Origin: Burkholderiales bacterium UBA4615
GTDB lineage: Bacteria > Pseudomonadota > Gammaproteobacteria > Burkholderiales > Burkholderiaceae_E
Direction of reading: 5' to 3'
Length of the DNA stretch: 9,603 nt
Assembly (NCBI GenBank): GCA_002386465.1
Contig: DGIT01000065.1
Span: 29,814 to 39,416, forward strand
Shown: piece by piece, positions 1 to 7,720 of the stretch
Layout of the letters: every line of letters starts with the position of its first letter
How positions within the stretch are numbered: the stretch's first letter is position 1
Translations under genes and position numbers: made by a program
The notes under the pieces: model-generated
Told to the model about the DNA's origin: nothing
The model's input: the letters and a program-made list of their open reading frames with translations, nothing else
Database searches by the model: none

Positions 1-2
1 GC

Positions 3-509
3 GATCGCAGCTATGTGCTCAGCGCGCACTTCGACTGGCAGCCCGGCAACGAAGGCATCATTTTTGCGCTTGGGGACCGTTTCTGTGGACTGGTGCTGTT
101 CGTCGAAGACGGCGCGCTGCATTGCATCTACCAGCAGTGGCACAACCCCAAGACACTCACCCCGATCACACTCGCGACCGGTGCGCAGACCTTCGTCTTT
201 GATTACCACGCCACCGGGTCGCGCAAGGGCAACGCAACAGTGTCGCTCAATGGCGTAGCGCATCTGGAAGGCATCGACCTGTCGCCCACGCTGGTGCGCA
301 TACCCAGTTGCGGCATGAGCATCGGCCTGTCGCGACGCCTTGCGGTCAGCGAACGCTATGAACACCGCGGCGCGTTTGAATACGGCGGTCAGATCGAGCG
401 CATTCGGATCGAGCCCGGGGTGATCGCACCCGGCAGTCAGGTGGAGCCCAGCGAGGCCGCCTATCAGGCGAAGCTTCGCGCGGCAGCCGGGGCGAGCCCC
501 GTGTCGTGA
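3..509 (+). CDS. Arylsulfatase, C-terminal domain only (5' end outside the window)
   Basis: This reading frame is open from the window edge to a TGA at 507-509 and gives 168 residues, so the true start lies upstream; the GTG at 15 is an internal codon. The sequence (HFDW near residues 9-12, EGIIFALGDRFCGLVLFVEDGAL around 17-39, a later GVAHLEGIDL, and an ending IERIRIEPG) resembles the non-catalytic beta-rich C-terminal domain of the long (roughly 750-800 residue) bacterial arylsulfatases, where such a 'GVI-ALG-GLALYVKDG' segment is typical. The nucleophile motif and metal ligands would lie upstream and cannot be checked. It lies 109 bp before a TauD-type dioxygenase and a complete sulfatase plus FGE on the same strand, which supports a sulfate-ester role. 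The assignment rests on recognising this domain by eye; another sandwich-fold domain is possible. Confidence 0.7.
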   Translation, partial: DRSYVLSAHFDWQPGNEGIIFALGDRFCGLVLFVEDGALHCIYQQWHNPKTLTPITLATGAQTFVFDYHATGSRKGNATVSLNGVAHLEGIDLSPTLVRIPSCGMSIGLSRRLAVSERYEHRGAFEYGGQIERIRIEPGVIAPGSQVEPSEAAYQAKLRAAAGASPVS

Positions 510-605
510 GACGGCACTCGTTTCAACTCATGCACCTTCGCTCACCGCGCCCCGCTGCGCTGGACTACAAGCGGCTACCATTTCGACGATAAGCCCGACC
601 ACTCC

Positions 606-610
606 GGAGA
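606..610 (+). promoter_or_regulatory. Shine-Dalgarno site of the dioxygenase
   Basis: GGAGA lies 8 nt before the ATG at 619 and supports that start. The 109-bp gap upstream (510-618) must hold any promoter for the dioxygenase-sulfatase-FGE set. The best -10 I can see is GATAAG at 588-593, but it has no convincing -35, so no promoter is annotated. Confidence 0.6.
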
Positions 611-618
611 CCACAGCC

Positions 619-1479
619 ATGACGTACCGAAACATTCAAGTCAGACAACTCAGTGGCGCCGGCGGTGCCGAAATCACCGGTGTCGATCTGGCCTCAGCCA
701 GTGATGACGCCATTGCCGACATTCAGCGCGCGCTGGCTGAGTTCCTGGTGGTCACCCTCCCCGATCAGCCGCTCGATGATGCGCAACTGGCCCGCTTCAC
801 TTCACGCCTGGGGCCTTTCGGGTTGGAGCCTTTCGTTGAAGGCGACACCACGCATCCGAATGTCATTGCCGTGATCAAGGAGGCCGACGAAGTACGGCGC
901 TTGAACTTCGGAGGCAACTGGCACAGCGACTGGAGCTTTCTTGAGACGCCGCCCAGCTACACCTTGCTTCATGCGCGCCAGCTGCCGCCCTATGGTGGCG
1001 ATACCTTGTTTGCCAATCAGTACCTGGCATTTGAGTCCTTGTCGGAAGGGATGCAGTCCCTGCTCAAGGGCCAGCGGGCCATCCACAGTGCCCGCCGCCC
1101 GTACGGCCCGCAAAGCCACAACGCCAACGGCAAGCATCTTCGGTCGATGAAGATCAAGACCGGGCCCGAGGCCATGGCCGAGTACTCGCACCCGATGGTG
1201 CGCCGACATCCGGTGACCGGGCGCAATGCCTTGTTCGTCAATCGCGTGTACACCATTCGGCTGGATGACATGACCGAGGCAGAGAGCGCACCGCTCATTG
1301 GATTTTTGACCGAACATTCGATCCGCCCCGAGTTCATCATCCGCGTCAGCTGGCGGCCGCACATGCTCACCATCTGGGACAACCGGGTGGTGCAGCACCT
1401 CGCCGTGAACGACTACGACGGCCACCGCCGAGAGTTGCATCGCACTTCGGTCCTGGGTGAAGCCCCGGTGGCAGCATGA
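619..1479 (+). CDS. TauD/TfdA-family Fe(II)/2-oxoglutarate-dependent dioxygenase
   Basis: This 286-residue protein probably oxidises a substrate next to a sulfonate, sulfate ester or carboxylate using Fe(II), O2 and 2-oxoglutarate in the cytoplasm. The iron triad is visible: H102-x-D104 in GGNWHSDWSF, and distal H260 in WDNRVVQHLAVNDYDGHRR. T129 (GGDTLF) and R271 match, by spacing from H102 and H260, the 2-oxoglutarate ligands of E. coli TauD (T126, R266). R275 matches TauD R270, which contacts the sulfonate. The TauD residues H70 and N95, which bind taurine, do not appear conserved (the N95 position is a Gly), so the substrate is probably not taurine. The start is an ATG 8 nt after GGAGA (606-610). 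Its stop overlaps the sulfatase start, so the two are probably translationally coupled. The neighbourhood suggests an AtsK-like alkylsulfatase or sulfonate dioxygenase; a TfdA-like aryloxyalkanoate dioxygenase is the alternative. Confidence 0.9.
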   Translation: MTYRNIQVRQLSGAGGAEITGVDLASASDDAIADIQRALAEFLVVTLPDQPLDDAQLARFTSRLGPFGLEPFVEGDTTHPNVIAVIKEADEVRRLNFGGNWHSDWSFLETPPSYTLLHARQLPPYGGDTLFANQYLAFESLSEGMQSLLKGQRAIHSARRPYGPQSHNANGKHLRSMKIKTGPEAMAEYSHPMVRRHPVTGRNALFVNRVYTIRLDDMTEAESAPLIGFLTEHSIRPEFIIRVSWRPHMLTIWDNRVVQHLAVNDYDGHRRELHRTSVLGEAPVAA

Positions 1480-3125
1480 GCGCTGGCCGCGACATGACGA
1501 CCTCCAGACCGAACGTCGTCCTGATTCTCAATGACGACATGGGCTACTCCGACATCGGGTGTTACGGCGGTGAGGTTCACACCCCGAACCTCGATCGCAT
1601 GGCCGCAAACGGCCTGCGCTTCAGCCAGTTCTACAACACTGCGCGCTGCAGCCCGTCGCGTGCTTCGTTGCTCACCGGTCTGCATCCGCATCAAACAGGC
1701 ATTGGCATCCTCACGTACGACTCGGGACCGGAGGGCTATGCCGGCAATCTGAACCAGCGTTGCGTGACCATTCCACAGGTGCTCAAGACCCGTGGGTACA
1801 AGACCTACATGAGCGGCAAATGGCATGTGGCGTCCAACCTCACCCAACCCACCGACACCTGGCCGCTGCAACGCGGTTTCGATGAATTTTTCGGCACCAT
1901 CATTGGCGCCGGCAGTTTTTATGATCCGAACACCCTGACCCGGGGCAATGCCAACGCTGAGCATGAGGCGCGCGCAGAGGGGTTTTTCTACACCGACGCG
2001 ATTAGTGATCAGGCGGTGACCTACATCGAGCAGCATGCGAAGGCGCATCCCGACCAGCCCTTTTTCGAGTATGTGGCTTACACCGCGCCGCATTGGCCCT
2101 TACACGCCCATGAGGACGACATTGCCCGCTATAAAGGCCGGTTTGACCAGGGCTGGGATGCACTGCGCGAAGCGCGACTCGAAAAGCTGGTTGCGTCAGG
2201 GATCCTCAAGGACACCTGGAAGCTGACCGGGCGCGACCCAAGCCAGCCGCCCTGGAGCGAGGCGCAGGCCGATGAGCAGTTTCGGGCCTGGACACTGCGC
2301 TGCATGGAGGTCTATGCCGCGCAGATCGACCGCATGGATCAGGGCATCGGTCGCATCATTTCGGCGCTCGAGCGCACCGGTCAGCTCGACAACACGGTAT
2401 TCATTTTTCTGGCCGACAACGGCGCCTGCGCCGAAGACATTCCCGAAGACGTCACGGTCGATGAACTCGTCAGCAAGCTGATGATCGCGCGCGCCGAAAC
2501 ACGCAGTGGTGAACCGGTGCACTTTGGCAATGACCCTGGCCGCATGCCCGGTCCGGAGAACACTTACCAGAGCTACGGCACGGCCTGGGCCAATCTGTCG
2601 AATACCCCGTTTCGCCTCTATAAGCACTGGATTCACGAAGGCGGCATTGCAACGCCGCTGATCATTCACTGGCCGCAGGGCATCCGTGAGCCGGGCGGGA
2701 TTCGCCATACCCCGGGCTATCTGCCGGACATCATGGCCACTCTTCTGGACATCACCGGTACCGCGTACCCCGCAACCTTCGAGGGTAGAGCGATCGATCC
2801 AATCGAGGGTCAGAGTCTGCTGCCTGCGATGGGGCAGGATGCCCCTGCACGCGCGCCGATGTTCTGGGAGCACGAGGGCAACGCTGCGGTGCGCATCGGC
2901 CAGTGGAAGCTCGTGAAACGTTACCCCGAAGCATGGGAGCTTTATGACCTGGACGCCGATCGCACCGAGTTGCATGACCTCGCCGCGCAGCATCCCGAGC
3001 GGGTAGCCGACATGGCCCGCCAGTACGATGCCTGGGCAAAGCGCTGCGGGGTGCTTCCTCGCGAGCAAATTGTTGCGCTGATGAGCAGCCAGGGCGTGAC
3101 ACGCGCCTTCTGGGAGAAGGATTAG
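1476..3125 (+). CDS. Cys-type sulfatase, arylsulfatase AtsA-like
   Basis: This 549-residue alkaline-phosphatase-superfamily sulfatase hydrolyses sulfate esters through a formylglycine made from Cys. The nucleophile motif CSPSR is at residues 58-62 within NTARCSPSRASLLTG, so C58 is the residue converted. Other active-site residues appear in the order known from Pseudomonas AtsA: D20/D21 (LNDDMGYSD), K115 and H117 (SGKWH), H206 (TAPHWP), D314/N315 (LADNGA) and K383 (RLYKHW). All key residues are present, and the length is close to AtsA (about 536). No signal peptide is seen (MSAGRDMTTSRPNVVLIL), so a cytoplasmic site is likely. The ATG overlaps the dioxygenase stop by 4 bp (ATGA); a second ATG at 1494 is possible and loses nothing conserved. 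The FGE gene follows directly and could install the formylglycine. The specific substrate cannot be read from the sequence. Confidence 0.94.
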   Translation: MSAGRDMTTSRPNVVLILNDDMGYSDIGCYGGEVHTPNLDRMAANGLRFSQFYNTARCSPSRASLLTGLHPHQTGIGILTYDSGPEGYAGNLNQRCVTIPQVLKTRGYKTYMSGKWHVASNLTQPTDTWPLQRGFDEFFGTIIGAGSFYDPNTLTRGNANAEHEARAEGFFYTDAISDQAVTYIEQHAKAHPDQPFFEYVAYTAPHWPLHAHEDDIARYKGRFDQGWDALREARLEKLVASGILKDTWKLTGRDPSQPPWSEAQADEQFRAWTLRCMEVYAAQIDRMDQGIGRIISALERTGQLDNTVFIFLADNGACAEDIPEDVTVDELVSKLMIARAETRSGEPVHFGNDPGRMPGPENTYQSYGTAWANLSNTPFRLYKHWIHEGGIATPLIIHWPQGIREPGGIRHTPGYLPDIMATLLDITGTAYPATFEGRAIDPIEGQSLLPAMGQDAPARAPMFWEHEGNAAVRIGQWKLVKRYPEAWELYDLDADRTELHDLAAQHPERVADMARQYDAWAKRCGVLPREQIVALMSSQGVTRAFWEKD

Positions 3126-3177
3126 TCCTCGTGCAGACGGGCGGATATTGCCAGCAACAGCAGCGACGTTAAACACC

Positions 3178-4128
3178 ATGAGCGCGTCATGTTGCGGACC
3201 GGGGCCCTGTTCAGCTCATCTCCCCGAAACGATCGCGAGCCCGGCAAGCATCTCATCCGGTTCGGCTGAATTGCGCGCTGTGAGTGCAGCAGATGTGGCG
3301 GGTTCACGACTGTGGTGCGAGATCCCCTCCGGCACCTTCATCATGGGAAACGAGGGCCCTGACGCCGTGGCTGGCGATCAGGAAGGACCACTTCGCCCAG
3401 TCACTCTGAATGCATATCGCGTGGCAGCCACGACGGTCACGAATCGCGAATTTTCAGAGTTCGTTCGTGCAACCCGCTACATCACCGAGAGCGAGTCGGC
3501 TGGCGTTTCCTTCGTGTTCTATCTGCAGATCCCGCCCGCTACTCGCCAGAACCTTCGACGGATCGTGAGCGGGCTGCCCTGGTGGTTGCCCATCGAACAT
3601 GCGTCTTGGCAGCGCCCCGAGGGGCCGGGCTCGCATGTGCAAGATCGCTTAGACCATCCGGTTGTTCATGTGTCTTGGAACGATGCGATGGCGTATTGCG
3701 CATGGTCGGGTACCCGGTTGGCCAGTGAGGCCGAGTGGGAGTGCGCTGCACGCGGAGGCCTGCAGGGAAAACCGTTCGCCTGGGGTGACGACCTCTACGA
3801 TGACCAGGGGGTGCCGCGCTGCAATGTCTTCAGAGGAGACTTTCCTCATGCGCCCGCGCCTGGATGGAGGCCCCAACCGGTGAGCGCGCGCTCGGGCGAA
3901 CCCAATGGGTATGGCCTGTACAACGTCTGCGGCAATGTCTGGGAATGGTGCGCCGACCCGTGGCCCAGTGGAGAGCGCAGTCTGCGCGGCGGCTCCTTTC
4001 TTTGCCACGACTCCTACTGCAATCGATATCGGGTGGCTGCGCGTACCTCGAACACGCCCGATGCCGCGGCAAGCAATATCGGGTTTCGGGTGGCTTGTGA
4101 CCGCCCTCTAAACCGTTCTCTAGGTTGA
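3178..4128 (+). CDS. Formylglycine-generating enzyme (SUMF1/FGE-sulfatase family)
   Basis: This 316-residue protein oxidises the active-site Cys of Cys-type sulfatases to formylglycine, using O2 and copper in characterised FGEs. The C-terminal signature LRGGSFLCHDSYCNRYRVAARTSNTPD is nearly that of human and Streptomyces FGE, including the catalytic pair C276/C281 (Cys-x4-Cys). Other family blocks are present: GTFIMGNE (53-60), VVHVSWNDAMAYCAW (162-176), RLASEAEWECAARGG (180-194), and GYGLYNVCGNVWEW (244-257). The pair separates it from the EgtB/PvdO-like relatives. I chose the ATG at 3178, which gives an N-terminus MSASCCGPGPC; a TTG at 3148 would add ten residues. Neither has a strong ribosome site. 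The gene is 52 bp after the sulfatase stop, which strongly suggests a client-maturase pair. Its 3' end overlaps the convergent regulator by 9 bp. No signal peptide is evident. Confidence 0.94.
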   Translation: MSASCCGPGPCSAHLPETIASPASISSGSAELRAVSAADVAGSRLWCEIPSGTFIMGNEGPDAVAGDQEGPLRPVTLNAYRVAATTVTNREFSEFVRATRYITESESAGVSFVFYLQIPPATRQNLRRIVSGLPWWLPIEHASWQRPEGPGSHVQDRLDHPVVHVSWNDAMAYCAWSGTRLASEAEWECAARGGLQGKPFAWGDDLYDDQGVPRCNVFRGDFPHAPAPGWRPQPVSARSGEPNGYGLYNVCGNVWEWCADPWPSGERSLRGGSFLCHDSYCNRYRVAARTSNTPDAAASNIGFRVACDRPLNRSLG

Positions 4129-7100
4129 CTGCCTGGCCCACCCATCACAGCGCTGCGCATCGATGGGGTGCCCCGCCTCACGGAAGCGCGCGGAGGCGGC
4201 AGCAAAGTGCCCTGACGCGGTTTCAGCGTCGCCGCGGGTTGCCGCGATATGCCCGCGCACTTCATGATGCGAGGCGTACCAGGCTGGCAGCTTCATCACT
4301 ACGTTGGCCAGATAGGCACACTGTTCCTCGTGCTTTTCGGCAAGAGCCAGTTCACCGGCACGTGCAGCGGCGATCGCCGCAGGCACAGCGAACGTAATTC
4401 GGCAACCCGGGCAGGTTTCAAGTGGCCCGCGCACTGAGGCGCTGGCATCTTCCATCACATGCAAGGCAGCCGCCGGATCGTCGGCATGCAGGTTGATCCG
4501 CGTGCCGTAGATGCGGTCGAGCAGATGAAAGCCGATGTCGGTCTGGCGCGCCACGTCCAGCGCTTCATCGATCAGCGCACGCGCCTCGTCGCGATGACCT
4601 TCGTGCAACGCGACTTCCGCCAGCCGCTGCAGCGACAACGCCTCGCCCACGGGACCGCCAATGGTGCGGTGCAGCCTGGCACCTTCGCGCAAATGTTCGC
4701 GTGCTCCGGCGAGGTTCCCTGCCAGCCACTCGGCCTCACCGCGTAGCGTCACGCCGAATGCGTGGCCACGTGAGGCGCCCAGCCGCTGCGCCTCGGTTGA
4801 AAGCGCCTGCGCGAATTGAATGACGTCTGCATAGGGCCGGGCACCGTATAGGAAGCGCTGAGTGATGCACAAATGGCCGTCAAAAACGCGCAGCGCGAGG
4901 TGCGGCACATGGCTGGTCTCGTGCAAGTCGGCCCAGACGCTGCGATGCAGATCGCCACGCGCATGGGCTGCAGCAGCCTGTGCCCATGAGGCGATGACCA
5001 GGGAGGTGGTGTCGCCCGATTGCAGTGCCAGCTGCCGCGCCACAGCGGCCTTGGCGGTTCCGACTGCCGGATCGCCCGTGCCCAAGGCGGCCGCCCCACT
5101 GTAGGCCAGCGCTTCGCACAAGCGGCCTTCAACACTCGTGGGCATCAACCCATCCAGCACCACAAGCGCACCCTTGGGATCACCCAGCTTCACCTGGGCC
5201 AGCGCGGCCTTGGCGCGCAGGTTGTGGCTTTCGGGCTCACCCGCTGCATCGGCAGCGGCATGATAGGCGGCCAGTGCAGCCGGCTCGCCCATGGCATCCA
5301 GTGACTCAGCACGCAGCCGCAAGCCCTCGACGTGTTCGGGCTGGAACGCAAGCAAGGGCTCAAGATGGCGCAGCGCGTCGCTGAATGCTGCCAGGCGCAC
5401 CGCCTCGCGCGCGGCAGCCAGGAGGTAAGGAATGGCCTCACGCGGCTGACTGGCCTGCAGCCATTGACGCGCGATGCCAGCAGGCGGGCTGTCGAGCTCG
5501 GCCAGGCGGGCGGCGATCTGGCGGTGCATCTTGACTCGCCGGTGGGGTGGCACTTGCTCAACCAGTGATTGCTGCACCAGGTGGTGTCGGAACCGGTAGC
5601 GGCTGGCGAGCGGAAGCAGCACACCGGCTGCCAAGGCTGCGTCCAGTGAATCCAGACTCGGTACCTGTGCCTCGAGAGCCAGCGCCTCAACGGTAGCCAC
5701 ATCGAATTCGTCACTGCTCAGAGCCAACCACTTGAGCAGACTCAGCGCGCTGTCGGGCACATCACACAAGCGCTCAGTGATGGCCTCTGCCACCCCTCCG
5801 GGCAGGCGCGCATCGGCGTCTGCAGAGGCGCAACGGGCAAGCTCAATGGCTGCGAACGGGTTGCCCTCAGCCGCCCGCACGACCCGCGCCAGCACCGTAT
5901 CCGACAGGCCAGTTTGCGCCACGCGGGCCACCAGCCTGCGGCATTCATCGTCAGGCAAGGGATTCACATCCAGCACTTGCAGCACGCCAGAGCGTTGCAG
6001 GCGACCCATGGCACGAGCGAGCGCTGTGCCAGCTGCAGGCGGGCGCGTGCCCAGAAGCACGCATAATCTGGCCCCCGCGGCTGCAAGCTGCGTCACGACG
6101 TCGATATCGGCATCGTCAGCCAGGTGCGCATCATCGACCTGCAGCAACACCTCTTTGCCCTGCCCGGACGCCACCAGCAAGCGTTGAATGGCACCCACCA
6201 CCTGGTGTCTGCCCAGCGGGCCAGGCAGGGTGTCGGCCGGAGCCGCCTGCGGACTGAGCAGCGCCAGCACGGCACGTGCCTGGGCGCCGATCCGATCCAG
6301 CACACTGCGATCTTCGACAATCAGCCGCTCGGTGATGGCGCACATGACCGCGTAAGTACGACCCGTCTGCGAAGCGTCGACGCGGCAGACCGACCAGCCA
6401 CGTTGTTGCGCCTGAAGGGCGATTTCCCGACCGAGCGCACTTTTGCCAATGCCTGCGGGCCCTCGCAGCACGATGCCCCCGGGCCGTTGCGGGGCGTCCA
6501 TCCCCAACCAGGCGGCAGCCTGGGCGCAGACCTCGGCGCGGCCGACAAAAGAAGGCCCGGCTGACTGCAGACCGGCAATGCAGCGTTCGTAAAGCGCCTG
6601 AGTCTGCGCGTCAGGTGAAACTCCCAACCCCTCTTGCAGCGCCTCGCGCAGATGGGCATACCAGCGCAGCGCCGACGCTCGGTTGCCAGCCGCCATTTCG
6701 CGTTGCATCAGCGCACGGTGCGCCGGTTCATCCTCTGGGTCCATTTGAGCGAGCTGCTCCCATTGGCCGCTGGCGCGCAACAACTGCAGCTGATGCTCGC
6801 GCAGTCGCTCGCGGGTCGCTTCGGCCCAGGGCTCAAACCGGGCACCGGGCAGCAAGTCGCCCACGTAGCTCGTGGCAGCATCAGCGCATGCCGCAGGGTC
6901 ACGCTTCGCCAGGGCGCTCTCGGCGCGCTCTTCGAAGCGCATGGCGTCCACCGCCACGGACCGCTCGGGCCACAGCAGCACCTGACCTGCCTGCAACACG
7001 ATGCTGTCATGTCGCCCCAACGCCTGCCGAGCGTGATGGGCCGCCTTGCGCAGATTAGCCGCACCGGCCTCGGGCTCAAGCTGTGGCCACAGCGCGTCGA

Positions 7101-7290
7101 TCACCTGGTCACGCGTTAAACGCTGGTGTGGCTGCAAGCACAGCAGTTGCACCAGCTGCGTGGCACGCAAGCTGGGCCAGCGCTCTGCCGCCAACTCGAC
7201 TCCGTCGATGGCGACCGCAAATCGACCAAGCAGGAAGGCGTCCAGGCGTGAGGGCGCCCCTGGCTGCGCATTGAGGGTTTTGATGTCCAT
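4120..7290 (-). CDS. SARP-type transcriptional regulator (winged helix, BTAD, NTPase, TPR-like repeats)
   Basis: This 1056-residue protein is built like large SARP/AfsR-type regulators. Residues about 16-110 form an OmpR-type winged helix (LDAFLLGRFAVAIDGVEL, then RLTRDQVIDALWP and NLRKAAHHARQALG). Residues about 114-245 fit the bacterial transcriptional activation domain (VDAMRFEERAESAL ... GVSPDAQTQALYERCI). An NTPase follows, with Walker A GPAGIGKSA at 277-285 and Walker B VLLQVDD at 381-387. The rest to the C-terminus is alpha-helical, Ala/Leu-rich and TPR-like, with a CPGC motif at 960-963. No C-terminal LuxR helix-turn-helix is seen, so DNA binding should come from the N-terminus. The start is the ATG at 7288-7290 (reverse strand); the Shine-Dalgarno is poor. 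It diverges from the 7425 gene, whose leader carries SARP-like direct repeats, so that leader is a likely target. The signal it senses is unknown. Confidence 0.9.
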   Translation of the reverse strand: MDIKTLNAQPGAPSRLDAFLLGRFAVAIDGVELAAERWPSLRATQLVQLLCLQPHQRLTRDQVIDALWPQLEPEAGAANLRKAAHHARQALGRHDSIVLQAGQVLLWPERSVAVDAMRFEERAESALAKRDPAACADAATSYVGDLLPGARFEPWAEATRERLREHQLQLLRASGQWEQLAQMDPEDEPAHRALMQREMAAGNRASALRWYAHLREALQEGLGVSPDAQTQALYERCIAGLQSAGPSFVGRAEVCAQAAAWLGMDAPQRPGGIVLRGPAGIGKSALGREIALQAQQRGWSVCRVDASQTGRTYAVMCAITERLIVEDRSVLDRIGAQARAVLALLSPQAAPADTLPGPLGRHQVVGAIQRLLVASGQGKEVLLQVDDAHLADDADIDVVTQLAAAGARLCVLLGTRPPAAGTALARAMGRLQRSGVLQVLDVNPLPDDECRRLVARVAQTGLSDTVLARVVRAAEGNPFAAIELARCASADADARLPGGVAEAITERLCDVPDSALSLLKWLALSSDEFDVATVEALALEAQVPSLDSLDAALAAGVLLPLASRYRFRHHLVQQSLVEQVPPHRRVKMHRQIAARLAELDSPPAGIARQWLQASQPREAIPYLLAAAREAVRLAAFSDALRHLEPLLAFQPEHVEGLRLRAESLDAMGEPAALAAYHAAADAAGEPESHNLRAKAALAQVKLGDPKGALVVLDGLMPTSVEGRLCEALAYSGAAALGTGDPAVGTAKAAVARQLALQSGDTTSLVIASWAQAAAAHARGDLHRSVWADLHETSHVPHLALRVFDGHLCITQRFLYGARPYADVIQFAQALSTEAQRLGASRGHAFGVTLRGEAEWLAGNLAGAREHLREGARLHRTIGGPVGEALSLQRLAEVALHEGHRDEARALIDEALDVARQTDIGFHLLDRIYGTRINLHADDPAAALHVMEDASASVRGPLETCPGCRITFAVPAAIAAARAGELALAEKHEEQCAYLANVVMKLPAWYASHHEVRGHIAATRGDAETASGHFAAASARFREAGHPIDAQRCDGWARQST

Positions 7291-7302
7291 ACACCCGAGT
7301 GT
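7291..7302. promoter_or_regulatory. Imperfect palindrome abutting the regulator start codon
   Basis: ACACCCGAGTGT pairs with its own reverse complement at 10 of 12 positions and directly abuts the regulator ATG on the reverse strand, where a ribosome site should lie. A role in autoregulation or translational masking is inference; a 12-bp imperfect palindrome can occur by chance. Confidence 0.25.
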
Positions 7303-7339
7303 CGAGCACCGTTGCGCCCCTTACAAGCCCCCGCAGACC

Positions 7340-7357
7340 CAGGAACGATTCAGGAAC
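7340..7357 (+). promoter_or_regulatory. Tandem heptamer direct repeat, candidate SARP operator (copy 1)
   Basis: CAGGAAC GATT CAGGAAC is two identical 7-bp half-sites separated by 4 bp, an 11-bp period that puts both on one face of the helix. SARP regulators such as ActII-ORF4 and DnrI are known to bind heptamer direct repeats with 4-bp spacers just upstream of the -10. The site lies between the divergent SARP-type regulator and the 94-residue gene. A related copy lies at 7721-7738 before the hemoglobin gene. Binding by this regulator is inferred. Confidence 0.6.
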
Positions 7358-7364
7358 ACCTGCT

Positions 7365-7386
7365 TCGGCAATCTTGCTCATGCCGA
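7365..7386. repeat. Inverted repeat in the leader of the 94-residue gene
   Basis: TCGGCA (7365-7370) and TGCCGA (7381-7386) are perfect 6-bp inverted repeats around a 10-bp spacer. They lie 7 bp after the tandem heptamers and overlap the region where a -10 would sit. This could be a second operator or a leader hairpin. It has no following T-run, so it is not an intrinsic terminator. Confidence 0.4.
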
Positions 7387-7412
7387 GTGAATGACCACCG
7401 GCCTGATCCCAC

Positions 7413-7419
7413 AGAGGAG
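7413..7419 (+). promoter_or_regulatory. Shine-Dalgarno site of the 94-residue gene
   Basis: AGAGGAG ends 5 nt before the ATG at 7425. This strong site is a main reason to accept the short frame as a real gene. Confidence 0.7.
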
Positions 7420-7424
7420 CCATC

Positions 7425-7709
7425 ATGACCAGTCTGCAACTCACTCTTCCCGTATCCGGCAGCGTTCCGGCTCTGCTGACTTTGCCGCACCCGCTGACAC
7501 CGCAAGGCTTGCTTGAGCTTGAGCATGCTGTGTCCGGCACCTTGAGCACCCTGCGCCGAGACTTGCTGAGCGCCAGCGCTGAGCCCTCCCCCGTGCACGC
7601 AGTGCGTTCGTCTGACGCTGCAGAGATCGAGTACGCCTCCTGGATGCCCGATCGCGGCGCCATTGAGGTTGCCTCCTGGGCGGCCCATCTGCATGCATGC
7701 CTGCGCTGA
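7425..7709 (+). CDS. Hypothetical 94-residue protein
   Basis: I do not recognise this family. The protein starts with a beta-like stretch (LQLTLPVSGSVPALLTLPHPLT), then an amphipathic helix (residues about 25-47, LTPQGLLELEHAVSGTLSTLRRDL), then a linker and a C-terminal segment with a short internal repeat: IEYASW at 68-73 and IEVASW at 80-85. There is no signal peptide, membrane segment or evident catalytic motif. A strong ribosome site (AGAGGAG) supports the ATG. The gene is divergent from the SARP-type regulator, has tandem heptamers in its leader, and precedes the truncated hemoglobin gene by 96 bp. Its size, the LTPxGL-helix pattern and the shared leader element suggest a small accessory or regulatory protein, but no function can be assigned. 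Confidence 0.7.
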   Translation: MTSLQLTLPVSGSVPALLTLPHPLTPQGLLELEHAVSGTLSTLRRDLLSASAEPSPVHAVRSSDAAEIEYASWMPDRGAIEVASWAAHLHACLR

Positions 7710-7720
7710 ACACGTAGCGC

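Noticed and set aside
13..258. An 81-codon + strand frame near the left edge
   Set aside because: It overlaps the arylsulfatase C-terminal domain in another frame, and its Ser/Arg/Thr-rich product looks like a shadow.
588..593. GATAAG as a -10 box before the dioxygenase
   Set aside because: No acceptable -35 at 16-18 bp, so a promoter cannot be supported.
802..2093. Reverse-strand open frames (802-1440 and 1413-2093)
   Set aside because: They lie wholly opposite the dioxygenase and sulfatase genes and show no domain or ribosome site.
2196..3179. A 327-codon open frame on the reverse strand
   Set aside because: It lies opposite the sulfatase, whose catalytic motifs are unambiguous; its translation is Arg/Ala/Gly-rich with no recognisable domain, as expected of high-GC shadow frames.
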